In this document: positions 10,424 to 19,396 of the stretch, in pieces
Position numbering within the stretch: the first letter of the stretch is position 1
Layout of the letters: the number at the start of each line of letters is the position of its first letter
Assembly (NCBI GenBank): GCA_024404915.1
Contig: JAKSPJ010000001.1
Location: 62,001 to 126,000 of the forward strand
Reading direction: 5' to 3'
DNA length: 64,000 nt
DNA from: Oscillospiraceae bacterium
Lineage (GTDB): Bacteria > Bacillota > Clostridia > Oscillospirales > Ruminococcaceae
Notes under the pieces: model-generated
Databases searched by the model: none
What the model saw: only the letters and a program-made list of their open reading frames with translations
Told to the model about the DNA's origin: nothing
Made by a program: the position numbers and the translations under genes

Positions 10424-10525
10424 AATAAAACTAGCGAATCCCGTATTCCATAGACAGTTGGCGGTGCGCCTTTGACGTGCAGAAGTCCAGCCGAGGAGTG
10501 CCGGTCGTTCAATGAATTATCATGG
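10424..10525 (+). ncRNA. ribosomal protein L10 leader
   Basis: The leader holds the landmarks of the L10-binding leader found in many Firmicutes: AGACAGTTGGCGGTG on the 5' side and CAGCCGAGGAGTGCCGG on the 3' side, upstream of rplJ and an intrinsic terminator. L10 (with L12) is known to bind this motif for autogenous control. The assignment is by eye; a covariance-model search would settle it. Confidence 0.75.
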
Positions 10526-10531
10526 AACTCC

Positions 10532-10560
10532 GCCTCTCCGATTTCGGGAGAGGCTTTTTT
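10532..10560 (+). terminator. attenuator of the L10 leader
   Basis: GCCTCTCC pairs with GGAGAGGC around a short ATTTC loop and is followed by six T residues. It lies 66 bp before rplJ and is the expected output of the L10 leader switch. Confidence 0.85.
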
Positions 10561-10625
10561 ATCGCTCTGCGATATAGCCTCCGTTCGTTAGTCAAAGCAA
10601 ATTCTTATGCGGAGGTGAAAATCAA

Positions 10626-11135
10626 ATGCCAAGTGAAAAGGTTTTGCAGGCAAAGCAGGAAAAGGTTTCTGCTCTTACTGAACAGCTGAAGAACGCTGTT
10701 GCATGTGTGCTCGTTGACTACAAGGGTATCACTGTTGAGGATGATACAAAGCTGCGTCGTGAGCTGCGTGAGGCTGGTGTTTCCTACACCGTTCAGAAGA
10801 ACACTCTGATCCGTCTTGCTATGCACAACATCGGCTACGATCAGTTTGATGGTATTCTGGAGGGCACAACTGCTATTGCAATCTCTGAGACAGATCAGAC
10901 TGCTGCAGCCCGTATTCTCGGTGAGTTCGCTGAGAAGTCCGACGGAAAGTTCAGCCTGAAGGCTGGTTTCGTCGATGGCGAGGTCTTCGACGCTGAAGGT
11001 GTCAAGGCTCTTTCCAAGATTCCGTCCAAGGAAATCCTGCTCGCACAGCTGGTCGGTTCCCTTCAGGGTCCGATGCAGAAGCTGGCAGCAACATTGCAGG
11101 CTTTGGTGGACAAGAAAAACGAAGAGGCAGCTTAA
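10626..11135 (+). CDS. rplJ: 50S ribosomal protein L10
   Basis: The 169-residue stalk-base protein binds 23S rRNA and anchors L7/L12 dimers. It starts MPSEKVLQAKQEKV, with the family segment VLVDYKGITVEDDTKLRRELREAGV near residues 33-57 and a C-terminal alanine-rich helix that binds L12. The ribosome site GGAGGTG lies 9 bp before the ATG. It forms an operon with rplL, 55 bp downstream, under the L10 leader. Confidence 0.97.
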   Translation: MPSEKVLQAKQEKVSALTEQLKNAVACVLVDYKGITVEDDTKLRRELREAGVSYTVQKNTLIRLAMHNIGYDQFDGILEGTTAIAISETDQTAAARILGEFAEKSDGKFSLKAGFVDGEVFDAEGVKALSKIPSKEILLAQLVGSLQGPMQKLAATLQALVDKKNEEAA

Positions 11136-11190
11136 TTACAGCGCCGCTTGAAATCAAAATTTTAATTTTAATTTGTAAAGGAGAATTATC

Positions 11191-11565
11191 ATGGCTTCCG
11201 AAAAGACAATGAAGTTTATCGAAGATATTAAGGCACTCTCCGTTCTCGAACTGGCTGAGCTGGTTGAGGCAATTCAGGAAGAGTTTGGTGTAACAGCTGT
11301 TGTTGCAGCTGCAGGTGCAGGTGCAGGCGCTGGTGCTGGTGCTGCTGAGGCAGAAAAGACCGAGTTCGATGTTGTTATGACATCCTTCGGTGATGGCAAG
11401 ATGAACGTTATCAAGGTTGTTAAGGACGTTCTGGGTCTTGGCCTGAAGGAAGCAAAGGCTGCTGTTGAGGGTCTCGGCACTCTGAAGGAAGCAGTTCCGA
11501 AGGCAGAGGCAGAGGAAATCAAGAAGAAGCTCGAAGAAGCTGGTGCTACAATCGAGCTGAAGTAA
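11191..11565 (+). CDS. rplL: 50S ribosomal protein L7/L12
   Basis: A 124-residue acidic stalk protein that recruits translation factors. It has an N-terminal dimerisation helix, an Ala/Gly hinge ([17 protein letters not shown], about residues 41-57) and the conserved C-terminal domain with [26 protein letters not shown] precedes the ATG. A strong terminator follows at 11584-11616. Confidence 0.97.
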   Translation: MASEKTMKFIEDIKALSVLELAELVEAIQEEFGVTAVVAAAGAGAGAGAGAAEAEKTEFDVVMTSFGDGKMNVIKVVKDVLGLGLKEAKAAVEGLGTLKEAVPKAEAEEIKKKLEEAGATIELK

Positions 11566-11583
11566 TTTTTACTTCAACGATTC

Positions 11584-11616
11584 AAAAGGCTGCATGTGAA
11601 AGCATGCAGCCTTTTT
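11584..11616 (+). terminator. rplJ-rplL terminator
   Basis: A 13-bp stem (AAAAGGCTGCATG with CATGCAGCCTTTT), a 6-nt loop and a T5 tract, directly after rplL. Confidence 0.92.
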
Positions 11617-11622
11617 GCATAC

Positions 11623-11653
11623 GGAAAAGCCGCACAAAAATGTGCGGCTTTCC
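11623..11653 (-). terminator. subtilase gene terminator
   Basis: GGAAAGCCGCACA pairs with TGTGCGGCTTTTCC on the minus strand, immediately after the subtilase stop codon. It lies tail to tail with the rplL terminator. Confidence 0.8.
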
Positions 11654-11655
11654 TT

Positions 11656-14600
11656 TTATCCGGAATGATTCTGCATAATCAGCATAAGATCTTCCATAGC
11701 AAGGATACCATCCCGATTCAGATCGCATCCTGCATATTGGCTGTCTTTGGGTTCCATTGTGTATGTCTCGGACAAATAGTACATCAGAGCTGTCAGGTCC
11801 AGTACATCCGCCGCAGCATCTCCTGTGAAATCCCCTTCCGGCACTGTTACAGGAAGGGTACTGTCGGAAACCATAATGCTGAATACCCGATCCGGCATAA
11901 GACACGTATTCAGAATATAATTGGCCACGCAGCAAATGGTTATAGACTCCCCCTGCTGCAATGCAATCTGTCCCTCAGTAAGCGTAATCCTCTCGCCATT
12001 ATCTCCATATATCCAGACAGCAGTTTCATAGTCCGTCTCATCAGGCAGATGCAGATAATAGATTCCGTTTTCCGCAGCCTGAAAATGGAATACATGCAGC
12101 GTGCCCGGATAAAAAACCGTCTCGTTGACAGGGGTATTCAGCTGCAGTTCCTGCGTGATAACAGCATCTGCATCCGTATATTCCCCTGCTGCATCCGGAA
12201 CACTGATATAGGCCGCAGATGTGATGCCGATATAGCTGCCGATTCCCACCAGGTATATCTCAGAGCGGCCCAGGTGATCATTGTCTTCACACATAATCCT
12301 GTAATCTGTCCCCTCCTGCAAAAGCGCATCCCCATAGGTAACCTGTAAATCCGGCTCACTGTTCAGCGGTACATATTGCGGAATCTGTATGTCGCAGTCT
12401 TCCATCATCCTGTATGCAGATGTCAGCGAAAAACCTGTGATACCCTTTTGCTGCATACTGCGGTACGCCACACTGACATAGTATTTTTCTCCGGCGGATA
12501 CCGCAATCTGCTGATATGCCAAGGCCAGTTCACAAAGGAAAGAAATGACATTTCCCTGTTGATCAAACACCGTGATACAAGTATCTGAAAGGTCATCCTT
12601 ATAAATGCAGTATTCTGATTTCTCAGGTGTCCACTGATAAACCACGGCACTCTGAAATTCGGGCAGATGTACAGTATGTGTTCCTTCGGTCAGTATTGGC
12701 AGGCCGTCCTCAATTTGCGGCAAAATCTGAAATATTGCCTGTATTTCTTCCGTATAGTGTTCTCCAATCCCACAGATTGTGACTGCATATTTTCCGCTGG
12801 ATATCAGGGGCACTTCTGACTGAATGCAGTAGTCCTTTCCCTCTTTCAGCAAAGTCCCCTCAGCATCGTATACAATGGCATGGGGACGGAGTTCCTTCCC
12901 AGTTTCAAAAGCAGGCAGCACTTCAATGAATGTATTCGCTATGGATTCAACGGCAGACTGCAGCAGTATCACGGTATCCGGCTCAGCTGTAAATTGTATT
13001 GTATAGATACCCGGGTCAAATGTCATTTCCGTTGCTGCATCGTAGGTCCATCCTTTGTCATCACACATCTGGAAGGATTTGATTTCGCCGGAAAGGACTG
13101 CCGCCCTGATTGCCATAGGGCGCAGCAGCGTCATCTGATAAATCGTATCATTCCGGGGATGAAAGGGTTCATTCAGAGAAATCGTCTTATAATGTTCCCC
13201 CTCCGGTATCCATGGCGCAAGCACTTCTGTTTTCGTTTCAGTCTGCAGCTTCCAGTCATCAGAAGCATCTTCTGCTTTTGGAATATCTGTATCTGAAACA
13301 GGCTTCAGCTGAATGAGCCCCCATCCATAGGAATTGTCATATCCGCTTTCCCCCAAGTCCAATGCGTTTTGTTTCAGGAGATGATACATCTGCGACACTG
13401 TAAATTCGGGTTGATAAGACAGCAAATCCGCAAAGGCAGCAGAAGCAAAGGGGCAAGCCATGGAGGTACCGCTCCAGCTCTGAAAACTGTCCCCCGGCAC
13501 GGAAGAAGAAATCAGATATCCAGGTGCGGCAAAGTCCAGGCCGTTTCCGTAATTGGAGAAATAGGCCAGCTGATAGGAAATCCCCTCCTCCGCTGTGATT
13601 TGCTGTACAGCGGAAACGGAGACCGTATTGGAAAATGCAGGGGGATGATGATAACGAATATTGTTGCTTTCGTTTCCTGCGGCAGCGCATACTGCAATAT
13701 CAGCGGCTTCCGCTTCCTTGCAGGCAAGTGCAATCAAGGGGTCAGTGCCGTCTCCGCCAATACTCATATTTATAACATCTGCATGCTGCCGAACAGCATA
13801 CAGTATGCCGCAATATAATTCCACAGAACCGCATCTTCCCTGGTCGCTCAGTGCTTTGATGGGCAGTATTCTGACGTTTTCAGGCGTATTCTGAGCGATG
13901 ATTCCTGCCACATGCGTGCCGTGGCCATGCCCGTCCCGATAGGAACCGTCCCCACCGTAGGAAAAATTAATGCCATTGGACGCAATGCGGTCTTGCAGGA
14001 GAGAATGTGTTTCATCCACACCGGTATCAATCACCGCCACAGTAATTTCCGGCAGCACATCTGTAGTGCTCCGGAGCCAGGAAATGTATTCCTGAGAACC
14101 AATCGCCTGAACGCCCCATGGCAAATCCTGCTCCGTTGAAGCTTCATATTGCGGCAAAGAATAAATCCGTTCAGGACAGACAAGCTGAATACCCGATTGG
14201 GCAGAATATGTCTGATAAGCAGAATAGGCATCCTGGGGGGAATCATACTGCAGCACCTGCAGCCCCTGCCAGCCGCATGCAACCTCCTCCGCATTTGTAT
14301 CTGCAACATGCCCGCTGCTCTGGAGAATCAGCCGTCCGGACTGAAAGGGTGAACGAAGAACCAGCTGCTGATTGCTGGTATACACTGTTTCACAGCCCAT
14401 GGCATCTGCTGCTTCCGCAAGTGTCATATCATGATAATACAGCTGATGATTCTGAATGTGCCATCCTGCGTATTCTCTCCCCTGTTTTTCTCCGTCTGCA
14501 AACAGGTTTTCTGATTCACAGTCAATGGCCAATTCCTGAAACAAGTGCTCAGAATATGCTCTTTGTGCATTGGCATTCTGCACCTGCTGCCGAAAGGCTT

Positions 14601-14712
14601 CCAGAGAGATTCTTGTGTAAGCAGAGAGATGTTCTGAAGGGATACTGCGGCGGAATGGGTACATCGTAAATGCAGCAGTCAGGGCGCAGGCAATTGCCGT
14701 TATTCTTTTCAT
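11656..14712 (-). CDS. secreted subtilisin-like serine protease with C-terminal dockerin
   Basis: A 1018-residue exported S8 peptidase. It has a signal peptide (about 1-20), a long propeptide-like region to about 195, a catalytic domain about 196-475, a large beta-rich region 480-950 of unknown role, and a dockerin 960-1018. The triad is complete: Asp229 in AVIDTGVD, His267 in GHGTHVAG and Ser417 in GTSMACP, with oxyanion Asn347 in AAAGNES. The dockerin first loop reads GDFTGDAAADVLD, with Ala in place of the usual Gly; the second, CDLNRDGILAMED, is canonical. It may process or remodel cellulosomal or other surface proteins; that role is inferred. It lies between ribosomal genes and the HU cluster, and its own promoter is unclear. 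Confidence 0.93.
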   Translation of the reverse strand: MKRITAIACALTAAFTMYPFRRSIPSEHLSAYTRISLEAFRQQVQNANAQRAYSEHLFQELAIDCESENLFADGEKQGREYAGWHIQNHQLYYHDMTLAEAADAMGCETVYTSNQQLVLRSPFQSGRLILQSSGHVADTNAEEVACGWQGLQVLQYDSPQDAYSAYQTYSAQSGIQLVCPERIYSLPQYEASTEQDLPWGVQAIGSQEYISWLRSTTDVLPEITVAVIDTGVDETHSLLQDRIASNGINFSYGGDGSYRDGHGHGTHVAGIIAQNTPENVRILPIKALSDQGRCGSVELYCGILYAVRQHADVINMSIGGDGTDPLIALACKEAEAADIAVCAAAGNESNNIRYHHPPAFSNTVSVSAVQQITAEEGISYQLAYFSNYGNGLDFAAPGYLISSSVPGDSFQSWSGTSMACPFASAAFADLLSYQPEFTVSQMYHLLKQNALDLGESGYDNSYGWGLIQLKPVSDTDIPKAEDASDDWKLQTETKTEVLAPWIPEGEHYKTISLNEPFHPRNDTIYQMTLLRPMAIRAAVLSGEIKSFQMCDDKGWTYDAATEMTFDPGIYTIQFTAEPDTVILLQSAVESIANTFIEVLPAFETGKELRPHAIVYDAEGTLLKEGKDYCIQSEVPLISSGKYAVTICGIGEHYTEEIQAIFQILPQIEDGLPILTEGTHTVHLPEFQSAVVYQWTPEKSEYCIYKDDLSDTCITVFDQQGNVISFLCELALAYQQIAVSAGEKYYVSVAYRSMQQKGITGFSLTSAYRMMEDCDIQIPQYVPLNSEPDLQVTYGDALLQEGTDYRIMCEDNDHLGRSEIYLVGIGSYIGITSAAYISVPDAAGEYTDADAVITQELQLNTPVNETVFYPGTLHVFHFQAAENGIYYLHLPDETDYETAVWIYGDNGERITLTEGQIALQQGESITICCVANYILNTCLMPDRVFSIMVSDSTLPVTVPEGDFTGDAAADVLDLTALMYYLSETYTMEPKDSQYAGCDLNRDGILAMEDLMLIMQNHSG

Positions 14713-14751
14713 AAATCATTTGCCTCTCTTTTGAAATAATACTTTATATAC

Positions 14752-14787
14752 GAAAAAAAATCAGCATATGATATTCTCATATGCTGA
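14752..14787 (-). terminator. terminator after the HU/H1-like pair
   Basis: TCAGCATATGA pairs with TCATATGCTGA around a 5-nt loop. On the minus strand it is followed by eight T residues. It ends the hup-linked transcript just upstream of the subtilase gene. Confidence 0.88.
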
Positions 14788-14794
14788 TTCTCTA

Positions 14795-15283
14795 TTAAAT
14801 TGCAAAACTTCCGGAGAGCAAATCATCATTTACGACATAGTAAACCATGGATTCCACGGTCTTTACATACAGTGTCAGATTCTGAATGTCTTTCTCGTCA
14901 TTGCCCTGTGCCAGCCAATCAGCTTTCGCACGTGCAACCAGAGCATCAGCGGATGCAGATGCACCGGGAAGCTCAATAACAACCTTTGTTTCAGCATCAG
15001 CTTTCTTTTCTGCTGCCTTCTTAGTGGTTGTATTCTTTGCAGCCTTCGGCTTCTCTGCTGCCGGCTTCTTTTCAGCCTTTGCAGCCTTGGGCTCTGCTGC
15101 CTTCTTGGTTGTACGCTTTGCCTTCGGAGCAGCCTTTGCAGGTGCTTCCGCCGGTGCTGCCTGTTCTGCAGCAGTCTCGACCTTTACAGGCTCCTTTGTT
15201 TCTTCCGCAGCAGCCACTTCAGCGACTGCAGCTTCTGCAACAGCCTTTGTGGTATCGGCTGTGGTCTTCTTTGTTCTTGGCAT
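14795..15283 (-). CDS. H1-like basic protein with C-terminal DUF6465-like domain
   Basis: A 162-residue protein from MPRTKKTTADTT, chosen because AGGAGGT lies 8 bp before that ATG at 15281-15283. The first 110 residues are a low-complexity tail of Ala, Lys, Pro, Glu and Thr with repeated KKAA and PKAAK units, like histone H1 tails. The last 50 residues (from KVVIELPG to MVYYVVNDDLLSGSFAI) form a small folded domain that resembles the DUF6465 type; I am only moderately sure of that name. It sits 32 bp downstream of the HU gene, which supports a nucleoid or RNA-binding role. Confidence 0.8.
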   Translation of the reverse strand: MPRTKKTTADTTKAVAEAAVAEVAAAEETKEPVKVETAAEQAAPAEAPAKAAPKAKRTTKKAAEPKAAKAEKKPAAEKPKAAKNTTTKKAAEKKADAETKVVIELPGASASADALVARAKADWLAQGNDEKDIQNLTLYVKTVESMVYYVVNDDLLSGSFAI

Positions 15284-15315
15284 ATTCAGATACCTCCTCT
15301 GACCTAACTCTAAAA

Positions 15316-15597
15316 TTACTCGTTCGGATTGAGAGATTCCTTCAATGTCTTGCCAGCCTTGAAGGTCAGTGCCTTGCAGGGCTTTGTTGTCATAACTTCG
15401 CCTGTACGGGGATTCTTGCACTGTCTTGCAGGACGCTCGTGAACTTCAAATGTACCAAAACCGGTGATAGAAATCTTCTCACCAGCTACGAGAGCCTCAG
15501 AGATTACATCCAGAACCAGATTCAGAGCCTTGTCTGCTTCCTTCTTGGTGCAGTTTTCTTTTGCAGCAATAGCAGCAATCAAATCGTTTTTCTTCAT
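15316..15597 (-). CDS. hup: HU-family nucleoid protein
   Basis: A 93-residue DNA-bending protein. It begins MKKNDLIAAIAAKENCTKKEADKAL and carries the family arm GFGTFEVHERPARQCKNPRTGEV, followed by the C-terminal helix. The length is normal for HU/HBsu. It has a consensus promoter and AGGAGG site and is cotranscribed with the H1-like gene downstream. Confidence 0.96.
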   Translation of the reverse strand: MKKNDLIAAIAAKENCTKKEADKALNLVLDVISEALVAGEKISITGFGTFEVHERPARQCKNPRTGEVMTTKPCKALTFKAGKTLKESLNPNE

Positions 15598-15631
15598 AAA
15601 GATAACCTCCTAAAAATAAGTTCTATAGTGT

Positions 15632-15660
15632 ATTATAAGCGAAAGTTTCATGTTTGTCAA
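15632..15660 (-). promoter_or_regulatory. hup promoter
   Basis: The minus strand has TTGACA (15655-15660), 17 bp, TATAAT (15632-15637), with the start codon 34 bp further on. Confidence 0.88.
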
Positions 15661-15746
15661 ATGCATTGGAATTTTTCGGATGATTACCCACATTCTGCAT
15701 GTATTATCGTGCAGAATCTAAGCGTTTTGACATAGAAAAAGAAGGT

Positions 15747-16736
15747 TCAAAGCATGTGTGCACGGAGTTCTTCGCCGGAAAGCGGGGAAAGATAAGCCGG
15801 TGCAATATCAAATACTGTCTTGCATCCAAAGGCTTTTTCCTCTGCCAGACGTGCAGTTGCACGGGCAAAAGCGACAAGAACACTGGTGGTGAATTCCGGA
15901 TTGGAATCCAGCTTCAGGCTGTATTCAATGAGGTGCTTGTGTTCGCCGTCTGCACCTGTTACACCGCTGCGCATGACAAAACCGCCATGGGGAATACCGG
16001 CGTGATTCTGGTTCAGCTCCTCCTGGGAAATGAAGTGTACAGTGGTATCATACTCATCAAAGTAATTGGGCATGGTCTTGATGTCCTGCTCAATCTTTGC
16101 AAGGTCTGCACCGGGCTTTGCAACAACAAAGCACTCACGCAGATGCTTCTGGCGTGTGGTAAGCTCCGGCATTTTTCCGCTGCGGACAGCTTCCATTGCA
16201 GCTTCCACAGGAACAGTATACTGCTTTCCGTCCTGTACACCTTCTACACGGCGGATTGCATCGGAATGGCCCTGGCTGACGCCCTTGCCCCAGAATGTAT
16301 AATCCTTGCCATCAGGAAGAATGCAGTTGCCATACAGACGTGCCAGTGAGAACATACCGGGATCCCAGCCCACGGAAATCATAGCAACGTGATCTGTTTC
16401 CTTTGCAGCAGCATCCACATTTGCAAAATGCTCCGGAATGCGTGCATGGGTATCAAAGCTGTCAACCACATGGAACAGCTTTGCCAGTTCCGGTGTCTGC
16501 TTCGGCAGATCTGTTGCAGAACCGCCGCAGATAATGACGACATCAGCCTCGTCCTTATGTGCTGCCAGGTCATTATACTGATAAACAGGAACATTTTCAG
16601 TCTGAATCTTGACTGCTGCAGGGTCACGGCGGGTTGCAACAAAAGCAAGAGAAGTATCCGGATTGCTGCGGATTGCGTATTCTACGCCTTTGCCCAGGTT
16701 GCCGTAGCCGACAATACCAATACGAATGTTTTTCAT
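15747..16736 (-). CDS. ddh: meso-diaminopimelate D-dehydrogenase
   Basis: NADPH-dependent reductive amination of tetrahydrodipicolinate to meso-diaminopimelate, a one-step shortcut in lysine and peptidoglycan synthesis. The 329-residue protein has the N-terminal nucleotide loop RIGIVGYGNLGKGVE and family segments VDSFDTHARIPEH, SVGWDPGMFSLARLYG, FWGKGVSQGHSDAIRRV and a late TTSVLVAFARATARL helix. The length matches the dehydrogenase (about 326). The ATG at 16734-16736 follows AAGGAGG. It is a single-gene transcript by its promoter; aspartokinase, the pathway entry, is 3 kb away on the same strand. Confidence 0.94.
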   Translation of the reverse strand: MKNIRIGIVGYGNLGKGVEYAIRSNPDTSLAFVATRRDPAAVKIQTENVPVYQYNDLAAHKDEADVVIICGGSATDLPKQTPELAKLFHVVDSFDTHARIPEHFANVDAAAKETDHVAMISVGWDPGMFSLARLYGNCILPDGKDYTFWGKGVSQGHSDAIRRVEGVQDGKQYTVPVEAAMEAVRSGKMPELTTRQKHLRECFVVAKPGADLAKIEQDIKTMPNYFDEYDTTVHFISQEELNQNHAGIPHGGFVMRSGVTGADGEHKHLIEYSLKLDSNPEFTTSVLVAFARATARLAEEKAFGCKTVFDIAPAYLSPLSGEELRAHML

Positions 16737-16774
16737 GAAGAGTTTCCTCCTTAAATTATAATATAACATTATCT

Positions 16775-16803
16775 ATTATACAACTTTTTCAAGACTATGT
16801 CAA
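16775..16803 (-). promoter_or_regulatory. ddh promoter
   Basis: The minus strand has TTGACA (16798-16803), 17 bp, TATAAT (16775-16780), then AAGGAGG before the start. Positions 16804-16911, between this and the thi promoter, are AT-rich with no further feature seen. Confidence 0.88.
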
Positions 16804-16911
16804 TATTTTCACATACTTTTTTGCTTTATTGTGTTACAAAGCAAAACAAAATCATTTGGATATTCACTGCGCTTCCTGCAAAACAGCTGCATGCTTTTTT
16901 TATTTTAGCTC

Positions 16912-16940
16912 TTGTCAAAACCGGGCAAATGTGATATAAT
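16912..16940 (+). promoter_or_regulatory. thi operon promoter
   Basis: TTGTCA (16912-16917), 17 bp, TATAAT (16935-16940), directly upstream of the TPP riboswitch. Confidence 0.8.
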
Positions 16941-16945
16941 AAGAA

Positions 16946-17035
16946 CATAGGGAGCTTGCAGCAGCAGGCTGAGAGGGAGCTGTCCTGCTCCGACCTTACC
17001 TGATTTGGATAATGCCAACGTAGGGATGCCCATAT
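16946..17035 (+). promoter_or_regulatory. TPP riboswitch (THI box)
   Basis: The conserved core is present in order: GGGAGC, GGCTGAGAGG, GACCTTACCTGATTTGGATAATGCC and AACGTAGGGATG. It is followed by an intrinsic terminator at 17043-17076 and by thiD-thiC, so thiamine pyrophosphate should turn transcription off. Confidence 0.96.
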
Positions 17036-17042
17036 GCAGTTC

Positions 17043-17076
17043 AGCGGACATACCTGCTCTGGTATGTCCGCTTTTT
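17043..17076 (+). terminator. TPP riboswitch expression-platform terminator
   Basis: AGCGGACATACC pairs with GGTATGTCCGCT around a 6-nt loop and is followed by a T tract. It lies 68 bp before thiD. Confidence 0.92.
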
Positions 17077-17143
17077 CTGCGGCAGATCGGGGGCACCACC
17101 TTCTGTCGCACTACAAAATAATTACTGGAGAAAGGAGAATGCC

Positions 17144-17959
17144 ATGCACTCAGTAATTACAATCGCCGGAAGTGATTCCAGCGGAGGCGCCGGTATCCAG
17201 GCAGACATCAAAACAATGACAGCCTTCGGGGTATTTGCCACAAGTGCCGTCACAGCACTCACCGCACAGAACACCCTTGGAGTTGCCGACATTATGAACG
17301 TGTCTCCTGCCTTTTTAGGCAAACAACTGGACTGCGTTTTTTCGGATATTTTCCCAGATGCAGTCAAAATCGGTATGGTTCCCACAGCGGAACTGATTTC
17401 CGTCATTGCAGAAAAGCTGCGCTTTTATCACGCTGCCAATGTTGTGCTGGATCCCGTCATGATTTCCACAAGCGGTTCCGCACTCATGAAGCAGGATGCT
17501 TTCAATGCTTTCAGAACGGATTTGATTCCCCTGGCCGATTTGCTTACGCCTAACATACCGGAAGCACAGGTTCTCGCTGAAATGTCTATTGCAAATGAAG
17601 CAGACATGGAATCCGCCGCACAAAAAATCCACCGTACATTCCGCTGCGCAGTACTGCTGAAAGGCGGCCATCAGTGCAATGATGCCAATGACCTGCTTTG
17701 CACAGAAGACACCATGCAATGGTTCCGTGGAAAACGCATCGGGAATCCCAATACCCATGGCACAGGCTGTACGCTTTCCAGCGCCATCGCTTCTGCACTG
17801 GCAAAGGGGTATTCCATTCCGGATGCGATTGCAATCGCCAAGGAGTACATCTCCGGTGCGCTCAGCGCCATGCTGGACCTGGGAAAAGGAAGCGGCCCGA
17901 TGAATCATATGTTCGCAATCCAAAGTCAATTTGCTGAAAATGGAAAGGAGACTGTCTGA
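17144..17959 (+). CDS. thiD: hydroxymethylpyrimidine / phosphomethylpyrimidine kinase
   Basis: Phosphorylates HMP and HMP-P to HMP-PP for thiamine synthesis, cytoplasmic. The 271-residue ribokinase-fold protein opens with [21 protein letters not shown] and has [12 protein letters not shown] near residue 105, LLKGGH and the anion-hole motif [14 protein letters not shown] near residue 205. AAGGAG precedes the ATG. Its stop overlaps the thiC start by one base, so the two are coupled under the TPP riboswitch. Confidence 0.96.
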   Translation: MHSVITIAGSDSSGGAGIQADIKTMTAFGVFATSAVTALTAQNTLGVADIMNVSPAFLGKQLDCVFSDIFPDAVKIGMVPTAELISVIAEKLRFYHAANVVLDPVMISTSGSALMKQDAFNAFRTDLIPLADLLTPNIPEAQVLAEMSIANEADMESAAQKIHRTFRCAVLLKGGHQCNDANDLLCTEDTMQWFRGKRIGNPNTHGTGCTLSSAIASALAKGYSIPDAIAIAKEYISGALSAMLDLGKGSGPMNHMFAIQSQFAENGKETV

Positions 17960-19272
17960 TGAAACAGTATCACACACAAATGGAAGCTGCCAAGCTGGGC
18001 ATCGTTACGCCCGAAATGGAAATCGTTGCAAAAAAAGAATACATGGATACAGAAGAGCTGCGTGCTCTGGTTGCAAAAGGTGAAGTTGCAATTCCCTGCA
18101 ATGTGCGCCATACTGCCATTTCCCCAGAGGGCATCGGTACAAAAATGCGTACAAAAATCAACGTAAACCTTGGCATTTCAGGTGATGCAAAGAACTATGA
18201 CCTGGAAATGGAAAAGGTTGCACTTTCCCATAAATTCGGCGCAGAGGCCATTATGGATCTGAGCAATTACGGCAAAACCAATGTATTCCGCCGTCAGCTG
18301 GTAGAAACCTCCCCTGCCATGATCGGCACCGTTCCGATGTATGATGCCATCGGCTATCTGGAAAAGGATTTACTGGATATCACTGCTGAAGACTTCCTGA
18401 AGGTAGTTCGTGCCCATGCAGAAGAAGGCGTTGACTTCATGACCATTCATGCAGGCATTAACCGCCGTGCCGTGGAGGCATTCCGTCGTGAAGGCAGAAA
18501 AATGAATATCGTTTCCCGAGGCGGTTCCCTGCTGTTTGCATGGATGATGATGACAGGAAACGAAAACCCCTTCTATGAATACTACGACAAGGTACTGGAT
18601 ATCCTGTACGAATATGATGTTACAATCAGTCTGGGCGATGCACTGCGTCCCGGCTGTATCGACGATTCCACAGATGCAGGACAGATTTCCGAATTGATTG
18701 AACTGGGCAACCTTACAAAGCGTGCCTGGGAGAAAAATGTTCAGGTCATGGTGGAAGGCCCCGGTCATATGGCAATGGATGAAATTGCTGCCAACATGAA
18801 GCTGCAGAAGCGCATCTGCCACAACGCACCGTTCTATGTGCTGGGACCGCTGGTAACAGATATCTTCCCGGGATACGACCATATCACATCTGCCATCGGC
18901 GGCGCAATTGCTGCTGCCAGCGGCGCAGATTTCCTCTGCTACGTTACACCGGCTGAGCACCTTCGTCTCCCGGATGTCAACGACGTAAAGGAGGGCATCA
19001 TCGCCAGCAAGATTGCTGCACATGCTGCAGATATTGCAAAGGGAATTCCTCATGCAAGAGACCTGGATAACAAGATGGCAGAAGCAAGACAGAAAGTTGA
19101 TTGGGATGCCATGTTTGACATTGCAGTTGACCGTGACAAGGCACAGACCTATTTTGAGAGTGTGCCCCCCACTGACAGACACACCTGCTCTATGTGCGGC
19201 AAAATGTGTGCTGTCCGTACTACAAACATGATTCTTGCCGGTGAGAAGGTAGAATTCTGCTCTGAACTGTAA
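17959..19272 (+). CDS. thiC: phosphomethylpyrimidine synthase
   Basis: A radical-SAM enzyme that converts aminoimidazole ribotide to HMP-P, the pyrimidine half of thiamine. The protein is 437 residues, typical of the shorter clostridial ThiC without the long N-terminal domain. Motifs include [22 protein letters not shown] and the C-terminal iron-sulfur cysteines C410, C413 and C417 in CSMCGKMC. The spacing here is CX2CX3C rather than the CX2CX4C usually quoted for longer homologs. A terminator follows at 19291-19326. Confidence 0.96.
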   Translation: MKQYHTQMEAAKLGIVTPEMEIVAKKEYMDTEELRALVAKGEVAIPCNVRHTAISPEGIGTKMRTKINVNLGISGDAKNYDLEMEKVALSHKFGAEAIMDLSNYGKTNVFRRQLVETSPAMIGTVPMYDAIGYLEKDLLDITAEDFLKVVRAHAEEGVDFMTIHAGINRRAVEAFRREGRKMNIVSRGGSLLFAWMMMTGNENPFYEYYDKVLDILYEYDVTISLGDALRPGCIDDSTDAGQISELIELGNLTKRAWEKNVQVMVEGPGHMAMDEIAANMKLQKRICHNAPFYVLGPLVTDIFPGYDHITSAIGGAIAAASGADFLCYVTPAEHLRLPDVNDVKEGIIASKIAAHAADIAKGIPHARDLDNKMAEARQKVDWDAMFDIAVDRDKAQTYFESVPPTDRHTCSMCGKMCAVRTTNMILAGEKVEFCSEL

Positions 19273-19290
19273 TCAGATTGAAGACAAATG

Positions 19291-19326
19291 AAAACAGCAG
19301 CTGCTGACAAGGCGGCTGCTGTTTTT
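19291..19326 (+). terminator. thiDC terminator
   Basis: A 14-bp stem (AAAACAGCAGCTGC with GCGGCTGCTGTTTT, one G-T pair), a 7-nt loop and a T run, just after thiC. Confidence 0.9.
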
Positions 19327-19335
19327 ATACAGAAA

Positions 19336-19365
19336 CAGGCTGTGCAATACAAACTGCACAGCCTG
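19336..19365 (-). terminator. hairpin after lysC
   Basis: CAGGCTGTGCA pairs with TGCACAGCCTG (11 bp). On the minus strand it is followed only by TTTCTG, so it is a weaker terminator for the aspartokinase transcript. Confidence 0.6.
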
Positions 19366-19396
19366 ATTTTCCCTGTATTATAAAAACGCCGGAATC

